In this document: positions 1-11,832 of the stretch, one piece after another
Numbering within the stretch: position 1 is the stretch's first letter
Layout of the letters: every line of letters starts with the position of its first letter
Assembly: GCF_913775425.1 (NCBI RefSeq)
Contig: NZ_CAJYIS010000011.1
Span: forward strand, 62,001-126,000
Reading direction: 5' to 3'
Length of the DNA: 64,000 bases
Source: an uncultured Enterococcus sp.
GTDB taxonomy: Bacteria > Bacillota > Bacilli > Lactobacillales > Enterococcaceae
Program-made: the position numbers and the translations under genes
Notes under the pieces: model-generated
The model's input: only the letters and a program-made list of their open reading frames with translations
Told to the model about the DNA's origin: nothing
Databases searched by the model: none

Positions 1-198
1 ATGTAAAATCACACCGTTTTTTTGTTTTGCGTCTTTTAATGTTTTTAAAAGTGCTTCTTTTGAACGGATAAAGGTTCTGCGATGTAGGGAAAAATCAACT
101 GAAGGATATTGTGCCATGGTTGCTTGGGCAAGTTTTGTAGCCGTTTCACCAGCAGAATCAGATACCACAAAGAAATTAATAATCGGATTGTCTGTCAT
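1..198 (-). CDS. Kinase/pyrophosphorylase (PpsR/DUF299 family), N-terminal part, truncated by window edge
   Basis: Minus-strand translation MTDNPIINFFVVSDSAGETATKLAQATMAQYPSVDFSLHRRTFIRSKEALLKTLKDAKQKNGVILH; typical SDSAGETA N-terminus. Confidence 0.85.
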   Translation of the reverse strand, partial: MTDNPIINFFVVSDSAGETATKLAQATMAQYPSVDFSLHRRTFIRSKEALLKTLKDAKQKNGVILH

Positions 199-290
199 AA
201 AATTCGCCTCACTTGTTTTTTTTATAGGAATAGTATACCATAAAGTGACTAAAATGAATCGTAATCATTTGGATTTAGGGGTAAACAGCT

Positions 291-743
291 ATGACAAATC
301 ACACGCAGCACACGCACGAATCAGGAATTGAGCAAGCGCTAGAATTATTAAAAACTTACGGGTTTAAATATACCAAAAAACGAGAGATGCTCTTGACTTA
401 TTTAGCCAAGACCAACCGCTATCTGCCGGCTAGAGAAGTCTACGAAGCATTAAGTCAAACGTATCCTAATGTCAGTTATGATACGATCTATCGTAATTTA
501 CATGATTTTTCAGAAATCGGAATCGTCGAACAAACGGATCTAAATGGCGAGATGAAATTTCGCTTTCACTGTAAATTACATGGAATCGGTGAGCATCACC
601 ATCATTTTATTTGTTCGGTGTGTGGCAAAACGAAAGAGCTTCAATATTGTCCGATGACGATCTTTGAAGACCAATTACAAGGATGTAAAGTTGAGGGCCA
701 TCGTTTTGAGATTTATGGACGATGTGAGGAATGCCAAAATTAG
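291..743 (+). CDS. Fur-family metal/peroxide-responsive transcriptional regulator (Fur/Zur/PerR type)
   Basis: ORF with NVSYDTIYRNL, HHHHFICSVCGKT and CEEC metal-binding motifs. Confidence 0.9.
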   Translation: MTNHTQHTHESGIEQALELLKTYGFKYTKKREMLLTYLAKTNRYLPAREVYEALSQTYPNVSYDTIYRNLHDFSEIGIVEQTDLNGEMKFRFHCKLHGIGEHHHHFICSVCGKTKELQYCPMTIFEDQLQGCKVEGHRFEIYGRCEECQN

Positions 744-782
744 TCAAATCACGAAATTCTCAGAACATTTTAAGAGAACATC

Positions 783-811
783 TTGACAGTTTGATACCCC
801 TCATATATAAT
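783..811 (+). promoter_or_regulatory. Consensus sigma-A promoter for rpsU
   Basis: TTGACA, 17-nt spacer, TATAAT. Confidence 0.8.
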
Positions 812-890
812 TTTTTAAGGACAGTGTTGTTAGTTGGGTTTCCAATTAGCAAAAACGGTTACTTTTTAAGCTCGGAGGGAGGGAATTTAT

Positions 891-1067
891 ATGTCAAAAA
901 CAGTGGTTCGCAAAAATGAATCTCTTGACGATGCTCTTCGTCGCTTCAAACGTTCCGTGTCAAAAGCAGGTACTTTACAAGAATCTCGCAAACGTGAATT
1001 CTATGAAAAACCAAGTGTGAAACGTAAGAAGAAATCTGAAGCAGCTAGAAAACGTAAAAAATTCTAA
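891..1067 (+). CDS. rpsU: 30S ribosomal protein S21
   Basis: [58 protein letters not shown] (58 aa, below the ORF-track cutoff), GGAGGGAGGG RBS. Confidence 0.97.
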   Translation: MSKTVVRKNESLDDALRRFKRSVSKAGTLQESRKREFYEKPSVKRKKKSEAARKRKKF

Positions 1068-1096
1068 TCTAGCCGCAAAGAATTGGAGCTGGTAGT

Positions 1097-1540
1097 GTGA
1101 CGCTACTTAGTACGTTGAACGATGACATGAAAACGGCGATGAAGGCTAAAGATAAAGAACGCTTGAGCGTGATTCGTATGTTGAAAGCATCGCTTCAAAA
1201 CGAGCAAATCAAGGTTGGCCACGAATTGAATGATGAAGAAGAATTGACGATTTTATCTCGTGAGATGAAACAACGTCGTGATTCTTTGACTGAATTTGAA
1301 AAAGCGGGTCGTGAAGATCTTGTTGAAAAAGTAAAAGGTGAAATTATCATCGTAGAAAAATATCTTCCGCAGCAATTGACTGAAGAAGAAATCCGTCAAA
1401 TCGTTTCTGACGCAATCGTGAAAACGAATGCGACTTCTGCCAAAGAATTTGGTAAAGTAATGGGCGTTGTGATGCCTCAAGTTAAAGGTAAAGCAGATGG
1501 AAATCAAGTAAACGCAATTGTGAAAGAGCTATTGAAATAA
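1097..1540 (+). CDS. yqeY: GatB/YqeY domain protein
   Basis: TLLSTLNDDMKTAMKAKDKERLSVIRMLKASLQNEQI; directly downstream of rpsU. Confidence 0.93.
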   Translation: MTLLSTLNDDMKTAMKAKDKERLSVIRMLKASLQNEQIKVGHELNDEEELTILSREMKQRRDSLTEFEKAGREDLVEKVKGEIIIVEKYLPQQLTEEEIRQIVSDAIVKTNATSAKEFGKVMGVVMPQVKGKADGNQVNAIVKELLK

Positions 1541-1553
1541 GAGGTAAGGACAC

Positions 1554-1583
1554 GTCGCAGACAGTTTTGTCTGCGACTTTTTT
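1554..1583 (+). terminator. Intrinsic terminator after yqeY
   Basis: gtcgcagaca-gttt-tgtctgcgac followed by T tract. Confidence 0.85.
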
Positions 1584-1676
1584 CAATTTTACAGACAAAA
1601 TGAAAAGCAGTAACGTTTTAAAACGAGTTATGGTATTATGGTACTAAAGTTCAATCACGAAGGAGCGATCATTTTT

Positions 1677-2645
1677 TTGTTTGAAAACCAATATTCTAGA
1701 GAAATCGAATTAGCATCAACAGATGACTTAGCGATGCTAGTCGGTACACATGATAAACATATGAAAGTTATCGAAGAACATACTCAAACCACGATTTTAA
1801 CACGAGGCGAGGTCATTCAAGTGCTTGGCGAACAAGCACAAGTCGATCAAGTTGTTGAATTGATCCAAGCGTTATTGCTTTTGATCAATCGTGGGATCAA
1901 CGTTACCACTCCCGATGTGATTAGCGCATTGAAATTGATGCATCAACATAAATTGGGTTCTTTTTTGACGTTATATGAACAAGAGATTTTAAAAGATCGT
2001 ACAGGAAAAGTGATCCGTGCGAAAAATCTTGGTCAAATTCGTTATGTCGAAGCTATTGAAAAGCATGACGTAGTATTTGGGATCGGTCCAGCTGGAACTG
2101 GGAAGACGTTTTTAGCCGTTGTATTAGCGATCGCGGCACTAAAAAAAGGGCAAGTCGAAAAAATCATCTTGACACGACCAGCAGTAGAAGCAGGGGAGAA
2201 ACTTGGATTTTTACCAGGTGATCTAAAAGAAAAAGTTGATCCTTACCTACGTCCAGTCTACGATGCGTTGTATCAAATCTTTGGTGTCGAACACACGACG
2301 CGTCTAATGGAACGCGGAGTCATTGAAATTGCACCATTGGCCTATATGCGTGGACGAACATTAGAAAATGCATTTGTGATTTTAGATGAAGCGCAAAATA
2401 CGACGATCGCGCAAATGAAGATGTTCTTGACACGACTAGGCTTTCATTCAAAAATGATCGTCAATGGAGATGCTAGCCAAATCGATTTACCAAAAGGTGT
2501 CACAAGCGGTCTCGTTCATGCGCAGCAAACGTTGCAAAACATCAAACAAATTCAATTTGTTCATTTTGATGCAGCAGATGTAGTGAGACATCCCGTCGTC
2601 GCTGAGATCATCAAAGCGTATGAGCATGAAACGGCACTTGAATAA
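1677..2645 (+). CDS. PhoH-family ATPase
   Basis: GIGPAGTGKTFLAV Walker A, VILDEAQN Walker B; start placed at in-frame TTG after AAGGAG because the ORF-track ATG (1638) overlaps a -10 element. Confidence 0.88.
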   Translation: MFENQYSREIELASTDDLAMLVGTHDKHMKVIEEHTQTTILTRGEVIQVLGEQAQVDQVVELIQALLLLINRGINVTTPDVISALKLMHQHKLGSFLTLYEQEILKDRTGKVIRAKNLGQIRYVEAIEKHDVVFGIGPAGTGKTFLAVVLAIAALKKGQVEKIILTRPAVEAGEKLGFLPGDLKEKVDPYLRPVYDALYQIFGVEHTTRLMERGVIEIAPLAYMRGRTLENAFVILDEAQNTTIAQMKMFLTRLGFHSKMIVNGDASQIDLPKGVTSGLVHAQQTLQNIKQIQFVHFDAADVVRHPVVAEIIKAYEHETALE

Positions 2646-2659
2646 AGAAGGGAGAACGT

Positions 2660-4858
2660 ATGATAATTCAACCTTTAGCAAAATTACATCAAAAAATGGG
2701 ACGGTTTTTTATTCCGACCGTCTTAGTATTCTTTTTTATTATCAGTACATTATTATTGTATCCTAGTGTGCAGCAAAAAAGTGTGAGCTATCAAGAAGGC
2801 CAAGTAGCGGAAGAAAATATCCGAGCGAACAAAACGATCGAAAATACGAACGCAACGGAGCAAAAACGCAAATTAGCAGCCGAAGCGGTCACACCAGAAT
2901 ATACCTATCAATCGGATATGGCGAAAAAACAATACGATTTAGTCAATAATCTATTCACCTTGATCTTACGTGTGAAAGATGCGGCAGATAAATCGTATCA
3001 ACAAAAAGTACAAGCCGCAAAAAATGGAACAGAAGTTGTGAAACCAACTGTAGATGAACTGATTACGGCACTGAAGAAAGAATTCAAATCAATCGATTCA
3101 GACGATTTAGATTTTTATCAAAGCATGAACACGAATTTTTTACAAAATGTATTTACACTTTCATCTGCTGAAATTGCAACTGTTCGTGATCAAACACTTG
3201 AATTGATGAATGAACAAATGTCTAAACAAATCAAATCCAATGAGGTAGAAACCGCTAGACAAACGGCTGAAAATCAATTGGATCAACTAGAATTAAGTGT
3301 TAGTCAAGCAAGTGTCATCCGTTATTTATTAAGTAAGGGGATCGTGGCCAATACTTTCTTAAATGAGAAACGAACGACTGAATTGCAAAATGAAGCAAAA
3401 GATGCCATTCAGCCGGTGATGATTTACCAAGGGGAGATCATTGTTCGTGAAGGTTCACAAATCGATCAAACGGCGATCGAAAAATTGAAATTGCTTGGAT
3501 TGACCAATAAAAATAAAAGCTATTTTTCATTGGTTGCTGTAGTTTGTGCGATTTTACTGCAAATCGGCATGCTGATCTTTTTTGTCAAACAAATGGAAGA
3601 AAAAACTAAAGCTACTGATTGTTATCTATTTTATATGACGATTATGACGCTTAGTATGGTCGCGATGAAGTTTTTCCAACTGTTTCAATCAGGGGGACTA
3701 CCGTATATCCCGTTATTCTTTCCAGCTGCATTTGCGCCGCTTGTGTTGAATCTATTTATGAATCGACGCTCAGGGCTATTAGCAGCGCTGTTCCAAGTAA
3801 TCTTTGCGATGTTTATTTTCAATAATACCTATAGCGATATTGGAACCAATATTTTGATTTTTATTTTGCTTTCGTATTTGTTCTCAGGTGTGATGGGGGC
3901 GATCATTCGTCAACAACGTATCTCCGAACAATTGGTGATCTCAATGATGTGGTTGGTCATCTTCCCGTTGTTGATGAACATTATGCTTGTGATCTATCAA
4001 GGAATGAGTATTACCGAAGGACAAACGTGGATCGCCTTAGCTTGTGCTTTAGCTGGGACGCTGTTGTCGTTACTCTTGACGATGGGACTACATCAGTATA
4101 TCGAATTGCTCGTAACTGATGACAGTGTTATCGTATTAAATGAATTGAGTAATCCCAACCATCCGCTATTGAAACGTCTATTAGAAGAAGCACCCGGCAC
4201 GTATCACCATAGTATGATGGTAGCTAATTTAAGTGCCAATGCGGTCGCAGCGATTGGTGGCAATTCTTTGCTCACACGTGTAGCATGTTATTATCATGAC
4301 ATCGGTAAATTGAAACATGCAAATTTCTTTGTTGAAAATTTACCTGCCGGAGCGGAGAATCCGCATAATTTCTTGTTGCCAGAAGATAGTCGCGATATTA
4401 TTTTCGGTCACGTTTTAGATGGTGCAGAAGTCTTAGAAAAAGAGCGGATGCCGCAAATGGTGATCGATATTTGTCGCCAACATCACGGCACAACATTGAT
4501 GAAATTCTTTTACGTGAAAGCCAAAGAACGCAATGATCAAATCGAAGAAGCGGATTTTCGTTATCCAGGTCCAAAACCGCAGTCAAAAGAAGCCGGTGTC
4601 GTAAGTATCGCAGATAGTTGTGAAGCGGCTGTACGTGCGATGGATCATCCAAGTAATGAAGATATCAAACGCTTTGTTTCAAATTTGATTAAAGATCGAA
4701 TTTTAGATGGACAACTAGAAGATTCTGGGTTAACGTTAAAGGAAATTCGGTTAGTTGAAGAATCTTTAGTCAATGGATTATGTTCGACTTTCCATTCGCG
4801 GATTAAATATCCTAAAATGAAACCTACTGCATCACAAGACTCAAAGAAAGAAGCGTAA
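2660..4858 (+). CDS. pgpH: 7TM-HD family cyclic-di-AMP phosphodiesterase PgpH (YqfF)
   Basis: Large extracellular domain, multiple TM helices, C-terminal HD domain ([20 protein letters not shown]). Confidence 0.9.
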   Translation: MIIQPLAKLHQKMGRFFIPTVLVFFFIISTLLLYPSVQQKSVSYQEGQVAEENIRANKTIENTNATEQKRKLAAEAVTPEYTYQSDMAKKQYDLVNNLFTLILRVKDAADKSYQQKVQAAKNGTEVVKPTVDELITALKKEFKSIDSDDLDFYQSMNTNFLQNVFTLSSAEIATVRDQTLELMNEQMSKQIKSNEVETARQTAENQLDQLELSVSQASVIRYLLSKGIVANTFLNEKRTTELQNEAKDAIQPVMIYQGEIIVREGSQIDQTAIEKLKLLGLTNKNKSYFSLVAVVCAILLQIGMLIFFVKQMEEKTKATDCYLFYMTIMTLSMVAMKFFQLFQSGGLPYIPLFFPAAFAPLVLNLFMNRRSGLLAALFQVIFAMFIFNNTYSDIGTNILIFILLSYLFSGVMGAIIRQQRISEQLVISMMWLVIFPLLMNIMLVIYQGMSITEGQTWIALACALAGTLLSLLLTMGLHQYIELLVTDDSVIVLNELSNPNHPLLKRLLEEAPGTYHHSMMVANLSANAVAAIGGNSLLTRVACYYHDIGKLKHANFFVENLPAGAENPHNFLLPEDSRDIIFGHVLDGAEVLEKERMPQMVIDICRQHHGTTLMKFFYVKAKERNDQIEEADFRYPGPKPQSKEAGVVSIADSCEAAVRAMDHPSNEDIKRFVSNLIKDRILDGQLEDSGLTLKEIRLVEESLVNGLCSTFHSRIKYPKMKPTASQDSKKEA

Positions 4859-4862
4859 CAAG

Positions 4863-5342
4863 ATGGAAATTACCTTTATTGATGAACAAACACTCGTAAC
4901 ACCAGAAAAAATCAACGAAATTCAAGCATTATTAAATTTTGCAGCAACGCATCTAGGAATTGAAGAAGATGCAGAGATGTCGGTTACGTTTATGAATAAC
5001 CCAGAGATTCAAGTCATCAATCGGGAGTATCGAGGAAAAGATGCGCCGACTGATGTGATTAGTTTTGCATTTGAAGAAGAAGGGGAGGGAGAGATGGAGA
5101 TTTTCTTTGATGAAGAAAACGCCCTTGATCTACCACGGACACTTGGAGACATCATGATTTCAGTCGAGCGTGCCAAAGAACAAGCTAGTGAGTATGGTCA
5201 TTCTTTTGATCGTGAACTAGGGTTTTTGGCTTTACATGGCTTTTTACATATCAATGGATATGACCATATGACTCCAGAAGATGAAAAAGAGATGTTTGAC
5301 CTTCAAAAAGAAATTCTTGATGCATATGGACTTGAGAGATAA
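4863..5342 (+). CDS. ybeY: rRNA maturation endonuclease YbeY
   Basis: Zinc motif [13 protein letters not shown]. Confidence 0.95.
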   Translation: MEITFIDEQTLVTPEKINEIQALLNFAATHLGIEEDAEMSVTFMNNPEIQVINREYRGKDAPTDVISFAFEEEGEGEMEIFFDEENALDLPRTLGDIMISVERAKEQASEYGHSFDRELGFLALHGFLHINGYDHMTPEDEKEMFDLQKEILDAYGLER

Positions 5343-5724
5343 GACGCACGAACAAACAGAAAAAAACAAATCATTTATCCAATCGGTCGACTTTGCCGTT
5401 ACAGGGTGGAAGACGGCTTTTCATGATGAGCGAAATTTTCGTAGTCATCTTATGACGACAGTCGCAGCCATTTTAGCGGGTCTATTCTTTCGCTTGGCGA
5501 TGTATGAATGGTTTTGGCTACTAGGCAGTTGTTTTTTGGTTTTATTCGCTGAATTGATCAATACTGCTTTTGAAAATGTAGTCGATATGGTAACGGATCA
5601 TCATTTTCATCCCGTTGGAAAAAAAGTCAAAGATATTGCAGCTGGGGCTGTTTTACTCACCGCATGCTTTGCTTTTTTAATTGGATGTTTGATTTTTATC
5701 CCAAAAATTATAGCATGGTTTTAA
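5326..5724 (+). CDS. dgkA: Undecaprenol/diacylglycerol kinase
   Basis: FRSHL...[16 protein letters not shown] motif; overlaps ybeY 3' end. Confidence 0.9.
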   Translation: MDLRDKTHEQTEKNKSFIQSVDFAVTGWKTAFHDERNFRSHLMTTVAAILAGLFFRLAMYEWFWLLGSCFLVLFAELINTAFENVVDMVTDHHFHPVGKKVKDIAAGAVLLTACFAFLIGCLIFIPKIIAWF

Positions 5725-5737
5725 TTAAGGAGAAGAA

Positions 5738-6637
5738 ATGACAGAACATAAATCAGGATTTGTAGCGATCGTGGGTCGCCCAAACGTTGGAAAATCAACA
5801 TTATTAAATCGAATCGTCGGTCAAAAAATTGCGATCATGAGTGATAAGGCTCAAACAACACGAAACAAAATCCAAGGGGTATATACGACAGACGATACCC
5901 AAATCGTTTTTATCGATACACCAGGAATCCATAAACCAAAGTCACGTCTAGGTGATTTTATGGTTGAAACAGCCTACAGTGCATTACGTGAAGTCGACGT
6001 TGTGTTGTTTATGATCAGTGCAGATCAAAAGCGTGGTAAGGGAGACGACTTTATCATTGAACGCTTGAAAAAAAGTGATGTGCCCGTCTTTTTAGTCGTA
6101 AATAAATTGGATAAAGTCCAACCAGATCAGTTATTATTGACAATTGAAGATTATGCTAAACAAATGGAATTTGCAGAAGTCGTTCCAATCTCTGCTACAG
6201 AAGGCAATAATTTCGAAACGTTAATGCAGACGATCGAATCAAAATTACCAGAAGGTCCACAATATTTTCCAGAAGATCAAGTCACAGATCATCCAGAATA
6301 TTTTATTGTTGCTGAATTGATTCGCGAAAAAATATTATCATTAACACGCGATGAAATTCCGCATTCTGTAGCTGTGGTAGTGGATTCGATGAAACGTAAC
6401 GATCAAGATAAAGTCGAAATCCAAGCGACGATCATCGTCGAACGAGATAGCCAAAAAGGAATCGTGATTGGTAAAGGCGGCAAGATGATGAAACAAATCG
6501 GTACCAAAGCACGTCGTGACATTGAACAATTACTAGGAGATAAAGTATTCTTAGAATTATGGGTAAAAGTGCAAAAAGATTGGCGTGACAAACAACGTTA
6601 TCTGACCGATTACGGCTACAAAGAAAACGAATATTAA
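5738..6637 (+). CDS. era: GTPase Era
   Basis: [23 protein letters not shown] domain [11 protein letters not shown]. Confidence 0.97.
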   Translation: MTEHKSGFVAIVGRPNVGKSTLLNRIVGQKIAIMSDKAQTTRNKIQGVYTTDDTQIVFIDTPGIHKPKSRLGDFMVETAYSALREVDVVLFMISADQKRGKGDDFIIERLKKSDVPVFLVVNKLDKVQPDQLLLTIEDYAKQMEFAEVVPISATEGNNFETLMQTIESKLPEGPQYFPEDQVTDHPEYFIVAELIREKILSLTRDEIPHSVAVVVDSMKRNDQDKVEIQATIIVERDSQKGIVIGKGGKMMKQIGTKARRDIEQLLGDKVFLELWVKVQKDWRDKQRYLTDYGYKENEY

Positions 6638-6644
6638 CCAACTA

Positions 6645-6675
6645 AGTTACACAGCTAACCGTTGTGTAACTTTTT
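6645..6675 (+). terminator. Hairpin/terminator between era and recO
   Basis: agttacaca-gctaaccg-ttgtgtaact-tttt. Confidence 0.6.
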
Positions 6676-6694
6676 GTGTCAAGAGGAGGACGAT

Positions 6695-7468
6695 ATGGGG
6701 ATTGTAGAGTCAAAGGGACTGATTTTATTTGTGAAAAATCATAAGGAAAAAGATCAGCTTGTCAAAATTTTTACGGAATCAGCTGGAAAACAAATGTTTT
6801 ATGTTCGAGGGATCCATCGGAAAAATAATCCCTTAAAAGCTGCCGTTATGCCTTATACAAAAGCGACATATATTGGTGCCTTTCATACAGAAGGGCTTTC
6901 GTTTTTAAATGCAGCAAAATATATCACACCTTTTCAACAGATTCAACAAGATATCGTACTCGCAGCTCATGCAACGTATTTATTGAATCTAGCAGATGCG
7001 GCAATTGAAGATCATGTATACGATCCCCAATTATTTCACTTTTTAGAACAAGCAATGACGCTCATCGATGAAAAAAAAGATGCAGAGATCATTACCAATA
7101 TTTTTGAGATCCAACTGATGCAACGATTTGGTGTGCGCCTTCATTTTCAAGATTGTGTGGTTTGCCATAAACGGACAGGAAAATTCGATTTTTCTTCAGC
7201 TTATAGTGGCATCTTGTGTACAGAACATATGCATCTAGATTCTCATCGTTACCATGCTGATCCTCGTGCAATCCATTTTTTGCGCTTGTTTCATCAAATC
7301 GAATACACGCAAATCCAAACAATTACGCTCAATCCTGAGACAAAACAAGCGATTCGTCAGGTGCTAGATGAATTATACGATGAATACATCGGAATCAAGC
7401 TCAAAAGCAAAACCTTCCTAGATAAACTAGCCACGTGGTACCCTATGGATGGACCGTCAACGAATTAA
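6695..7468 (+). CDS. recO: DNA repair protein RecO
   Basis: OB-fold N-terminus (ESKGLILFVKNHKEKDQLVKIFTESAG), VVCHKRTG zinc region; RBS AGAGGAGG before ATG 6695. Confidence 0.92.
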   Translation: MGIVESKGLILFVKNHKEKDQLVKIFTESAGKQMFYVRGIHRKNNPLKAAVMPYTKATYIGAFHTEGLSFLNAAKYITPFQQIQQDIVLAAHATYLLNLADAAIEDHVYDPQLFHFLEQAMTLIDEKKDAEIITNIFEIQLMQRFGVRLHFQDCVVCHKRTGKFDFSSAYSGILCTEHMHLDSHRYHADPRAIHFLRLFHQIEYTQIQTITLNPETKQAIRQVLDELYDEYIGIKLKSKTFLDKLATWYPMDGPSTN

Positions 7469-7487
7469 GGTACGTTTTATTTTTAGG

Positions 7488-7517
7488 TTGACAAATGACC
7501 TAGTTAGCTACTATCAT
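7488..7517 (+). promoter_or_regulatory. Promoter of glyQS T-box transcript
   Basis: TTGACA, 18 nt, TATCAT. Confidence 0.65.
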
Positions 7518-7519
7518 AG

Positions 7520-7730
7520 AGGAAACGTAAATAGACCATTGCGATGATCAAAAACAAGTCGATAACCTTCTTTTTAAGCGAATTTGTGATAGTGAGAGAC
7601 AAATAAAGAACGTCGATATTGAGGCATTTGAGAGCAAGTGAAAAAAAGCGCCAGATTTGTATCTGGAAGTAGGGTGGAACCGCGAGAATCTCGTCCCTAT
7701 ACTCTTTAAGAGTATAGGGACTTTTTTGTA
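7520..7730 (+). promoter_or_regulatory. T-box leader (tRNA-Gly-responsive) upstream of glyQS
   Basis: T-box sequence AGGGTGGAACCGCGAGAATCTCGTCCCT, then terminator stem gtccctatactctttaagagtatagggac-TTTTTT. Confidence 0.93.
7693..7728 (+). terminator. Regulated terminator of the glyQS T-box
   Basis: gtccctatactc-ttta-agagtatagggac + T tract. Confidence 0.9.
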
Positions 7731-7760
7731 TGGACTTTTACAAATAAAAGGAGTGTAGAC

Positions 7761-8678
7761 ATGAAGAAACAAACTTTAACGATCCAAGAAATGATTTTGA
7801 CGTTACAAAAATTTTGGTCAGATAATGGCTGTATGTTAATGCAAGCATATGACACGGAAAAAGGAGCCGGAACAATGAGTCCGTACACATTTTTACGTGC
7901 AATCGGACCTGAACCGTGGAATGCGGCGTATGTAGAGCCTTCAAGACGACCAGCAGACGGTCGCTACGGTGAAAATCCAAACCGTTTATATCAACATCAC
8001 CAATTTCAAGTCGTGATGAAACCTTCACCAGAAAACATCCAAGAACTTTATTTAGAAAGTTTGGCTTTATTAGGGATCGATCCTTTAGAACACGATATCC
8101 GTTTTGTTGAAGATAACTGGGAAAACCCTTCGATGGGGTGTGCAGGTTTAGGATGGGAAGTATGGCTTGACGGTATGGAAATTACACAATTTACTTATTT
8201 CCAACAAGTCGGAGGCTTACAGTGCCAACCGGTAACATCTGAGATCACCTATGGATTAGAACGTTTAGCGTCTTACATACAAGAAGTAGAGAGTGTGTAT
8301 GATCTAGAGTGGATGCCGGGGGTGAAATATGGTGAGATCTTTACTCAGCCTGAATATGAGCATTCAAAATACTCATTTGAATTGAGTGATCAAGCATTAT
8401 TACTCGACAACTTCATCAAATTTGAAGCTGAAGCAAAACGATGTATCGCAGAAAATCTGGTCCATCCAGCATATGATTATATCTTAAAGTGTAGCCATAA
8501 TTTTAACTTGTTAGATGCTAGAGGTGCGGTATCGGTTACCGAACGAGCAGCGTATCTTTCTCGTATCCGCAATATGGCTAAAGCAGTTGCGAAAATTTTT
8601 GTAGCAGAGCGTGAAAAATTAGGGTATCCACTACTTAGTCGCACAGAAGCTGCACAATGGATCAAGGAGGAAAAGTAA
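7761..8678 (+). CDS. glyQ: Glycyl-tRNA synthetase alpha subunit
   Basis: [48 protein letters not shown]. Confidence 0.98.
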   Translation: MKKQTLTIQEMILTLQKFWSDNGCMLMQAYDTEKGAGTMSPYTFLRAIGPEPWNAAYVEPSRRPADGRYGENPNRLYQHHQFQVVMKPSPENIQELYLESLALLGIDPLEHDIRFVEDNWENPSMGCAGLGWEVWLDGMEITQFTYFQQVGGLQCQPVTSEITYGLERLASYIQEVESVYDLEWMPGVKYGEIFTQPEYEHSKYSFELSDQALLLDNFIKFEAEAKRCIAENLVHPAYDYILKCSHNFNLLDARGAVSVTERAAYLSRIRNMAKAVAKIFVAEREKLGYPLLSRTEAAQWIKEEK

Positions 8679-10747
8679 TGTCTCGAGATATCTTATTAGA
8701 AATTGGTTTAGAAGAAATGCCCGCACATGTTGTTGGCAAAAGTGTAGCCCAATTAAAAGAAAAAACAGCGAATTTTTTACAACAAAATCGGTTGAGCTTT
8801 GATAGTATTGAAGTCTTCTCAACACCACGACGTTTAGCGGTGAAAGTGATCAATGTACCAGAATCACAAGAAGATATCAAAGAAGAGGTCAAAGGACCCG
8901 CTAAAAAAATCGCGTTAAATGATCAAGGAGAATGGTCAAAAGCAGCTCAAGGTTTTGTTCGTGGTCAAGGTGTAACGGTTGAAGAAATTACATTCAAAAC
9001 GATCAAAGATGTGGAGTATGTTTATGTGACAAAAGAAATCAAGGGTCAAAACACCATTGATGTATTGCCAGGGTTAAAAGAAGTCATTACGAGCCTAACA
9101 TTCCCTGTAACGATGCATTGGAATCGTTATACTTTTGAATATATTCGCCCGATTCATTGGATCGTGGCTTTATATGGAGCAGAGATCATTGAGTTTACGT
9201 TACTAGATGTCCAAACTGGACGTACCTCTCGTGGCCATCGCTTTTTAGGCCAGCCGGCAACGATTGCTGATCCAAGTGCGTATGAAAAAGCACTAGATGC
9301 GCAAGCGGTGATTGTAGATGCTGCAAAAAGAGAAGCGATGATTCGAAACCAAATCGAAGCAATCGCAACTAAACACGAGGTCATCGTGGACTTAGATGCA
9401 GAATTATTAGAAGAAGTCACAAATTTAGTAGAATATCCGACTGCCTTTTTAGGCTCGTTTGACGAAAAATATCTATCTGTGCCAGAGGAAGTATTGGTCA
9501 CGTCTATGAAAGAACATCAACGCTATTTCGATGTACGTAATCAAGATCGTGCCTTGTTGCCTTATTTTATTTCTGTGCGTAATGGAAATGAAAAGGGGAT
9601 CGAAAATGTTGCCAAAGGAAATCAAAAAGTGTTGACGGCTCGTTTAGAAGATGCCGAATTTTTCTATCAAGAAGATCAAAAACTAACGATTGCTCAATGT
9701 GTTGAAAAATTAAAACAAGTGGCGTTCCATGAAAAGATTGGTTCTTTGTATCAAAAAATGCAACGTGTTACGAAAGTAGCGCAAATCATCGGACAAACAG
9801 TTGGATTAAATGACACACAAGCCAATGATCTAAAACGTGCGAGTGAGATTTATAAATTTGATCTTGTGACCAATATGGTCGGTGAATTTCCAGAACTACA
9901 AGGGATCATGGGCGAGAAATACGCCTTGTTACAAGGTGAAACACCAGCTGTAGCACAAGCGATCCGCGAACACTACTTGCCAATCTCAAGTGAAGGAGCA
10001 CTACCTGAATCAACGATTGGTGCGGTTTTAGCGATAGCTGACAAACTAGATAGTTTGTTGACGTTCTTTGCTGCTGGTATGGTCCCAAGTGGATCAAATG
10101 ATCCGTTTGCACTACGTCGTCAAACTTATGGGATCATTCGAATCATTGAACAAAAAGAATGGAATCTTTCATTACTAGACTTACGCAACGTTATCAAAGA
10201 TGCAGTAGCTGAAGATCTAGCTGTACTGGATATCCAATTGGAAGATCAAACACCATTTTTAGACTTTTTAAACGGTCGTGTACGCCAATTTTTAGCAACT
10301 AAAGCGATCCGCCACGATATTATCGAAGCAGTGATCCATTCTAGTCAAACAGATCTTAGCCAAATGTTTGAAGCAGCGACTGTTTTAAATGCGCATGTTA
10401 AAGATGCTGGGTTTAAACCATCGATCGAAGCGTTGACGCGTGTAATCAACTTAGCGAAAAAACAAGAGATCACAGAAAAAACGGTAGACGAAGCGCTGTT
10501 TGAAAATCAGACGGAACAAGAGTTGTACACGGCTATCAAAGAAGTCGAGGCACAATTTACGACACGGACTTTAGAAGAGAATTATGTAGCATTAATGGCA
10601 TTACAAGAACCTATCGAAGCTTATTTTGAGCAAACGATGGTGATGGTAGAAGATGAAGCGATTCGTCATAATCGTTTGGCGATGTTGACGCGTTTAGCAA
10701 CATTAGCCTTGACGTTAGCAAGTTTAGATGAATTAATGACAAAATAA
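8678..10747 (+). CDS. glyS: Glycyl-tRNA synthetase beta subunit
   Basis: [19 protein letters not shown]; start overlaps glyQ stop (TAATG). Confidence 0.98.
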   Translation: MSRDILLEIGLEEMPAHVVGKSVAQLKEKTANFLQQNRLSFDSIEVFSTPRRLAVKVINVPESQEDIKEEVKGPAKKIALNDQGEWSKAAQGFVRGQGVTVEEITFKTIKDVEYVYVTKEIKGQNTIDVLPGLKEVITSLTFPVTMHWNRYTFEYIRPIHWIVALYGAEIIEFTLLDVQTGRTSRGHRFLGQPATIADPSAYEKALDAQAVIVDAAKREAMIRNQIEAIATKHEVIVDLDAELLEEVTNLVEYPTAFLGSFDEKYLSVPEEVLVTSMKEHQRYFDVRNQDRALLPYFISVRNGNEKGIENVAKGNQKVLTARLEDAEFFYQEDQKLTIAQCVEKLKQVAFHEKIGSLYQKMQRVTKVAQIIGQTVGLNDTQANDLKRASEIYKFDLVTNMVGEFPELQGIMGEKYALLQGETPAVAQAIREHYLPISSEGALPESTIGAVLAIADKLDSLLTFFAAGMVPSGSNDPFALRRQTYGIIRIIEQKEWNLSLLDLRNVIKDAVAEDLAVLDIQLEDQTPFLDFLNGRVRQFLATKAIRHDIIEAVIHSSQTDLSQMFEAATVLNAHVKDAGFKPSIEALTRVINLAKKQEITEKTVDEALFENQTEQELYTAIKEVEAQFTTRTLEENYVALMALQEPIEAYFEQTMVMVEDEAIRHNRLAMLTRLATLALTLASLDELMTK

Positions 10748-10784
10748 AAAAATCGTTCAGAGGATTCTCTGAACGATTTTTTTA
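10748..10784. terminator. Bidirectional terminator between glyS and yidC
   Basis: aaaaaatcgttcagag-gatt-ctctgaacgattttttt. Confidence 0.9.
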
Positions 10785-11723
10785 TTTACGTTTTTGTTGT
10801 TTTCCGGCATTACGGCCATTTTTAGCGTTTGGCTTAGTTGTGGTGACTTTTTTAGTAGTTTGTGTTTGTGGCGTTACGTCTTTAACAGTAGGTGTTACAA
10901 CGATTTTAGGTGGATTTTTTTCCATCTCCGCTGCGATTTTCTGTTTGATTCTTGGTTTCATCAAGACGTTTGTAATAAACGTTTGGACACAGCTGAAAAT
11001 ACCCCCAACAACCCAGTACAATGTCACACCAGCAGGTGCACTAAAGGAGATAAAGACGATCATCAAAGGAGAGACGATCAACATACTACGCATGGTTTTC
11101 TTTTGTTCTTCTGGCACACCGATCAAGGATAGGTAGCCTTGGCCGACATATGAAAGACCAGCTAAAATCACTAAGATCAAACTAGATTTTCCAAGATCGA
11201 TCCCTAAGAAGCTTGCACTGTTGATTCCTTGTGTATAGCTAACTGTAAAGTATAATGCTGAGAAAATTGGCATTTGAATCAGCAATGGTAAGCAGCCGAT
11301 TCCACCGAACATGCTGACATTGTTTTCTTTATAGACTTGTTGCATTTGCATTTGGGCTTGCATTTGTTCTTCTTTGGTTGTAGCTTTTTTCATATTGGCT
11401 TGCGCAATATCGATTTGTGGTTTAAGGTATTGCATTTTTTCTGCTTGGACCATCGCTTTTTTCGACTGACTGATGCCCATCGGCAATAAAATGATCCGAA
11501 CGATGATCGTAACGATAATGATAGCTAGGCCAAATCCCCAGTTAAAGTTTTCTGCTAAGTACGTTAAAAATCCTCCTAGAGGAACAACCAATGTTTTGTA
11601 GATAAACCCATCTGGATCTGGAACACGTGTACCGTTTTGTTCGATTGTTTTGACACAACCAGATAAAAAGAACAACAGCGTGAATAGACCGCTTGCTAAG
11701 AACCATGTTTTTTTATTTTTCAT
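10782..11723 (-). CDS. yidC: Membrane protein insertase YidC/OxaA family (lipoprotein)
   Basis: Lipobox LSGC, GIGCLPLLIQMPIF motif, basic C-terminus. Confidence 0.95.
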   Translation of the reverse strand: MKNKKTWFLASGLFTLLFFLSGCVKTIEQNGTRVPDPDGFIYKTLVVPLGGFLTYLAENFNWGFGLAIIIVTIIVRIILLPMGISQSKKAMVQAEKMQYLKPQIDIAQANMKKATTKEEQMQAQMQMQQVYKENNVSMFGGIGCLPLLIQMPIFSALYFTVSYTQGINSASFLGIDLGKSSLILVILAGLSYVGQGYLSLIGVPEEQKKTMRSMLIVSPLMIVFISFSAPAGVTLYWVVGGIFSCVQTFITNVLMKPRIKQKIAAEMEKNPPKIVVTPTVKDVTPQTQTTKKVTTTKPNAKNGRNAGKQQKRK

Positions 11724-11832
11724 TTATTTCTTCCTTTTCATGTAATTTAGACAAAGTTAACTATACTAAAGTTTTTGTGTCTTTTCAATCACACGAGAAA
11801 AAAACATCTGTTCCATCCTAAAGACTTAAGAA

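Noticed and set aside
731-919. 62-aa ORF on + strand
   Set aside because: Overlaps the consensus rpsU promoter and RBS; real gene is rpsU in another frame (891-1067).
9154-9501. 115-aa minus-strand ORF inside glyS
   Set aside because: Antisense shadow ORF within a conserved housekeeping gene.
10794-11136. Two plus-strand ORFs (112 and 98 aa) opposite yidC
   Set aside because: Antisense to yidC; hydrophobic or Cys-rich translation is the mirror of TM segments.
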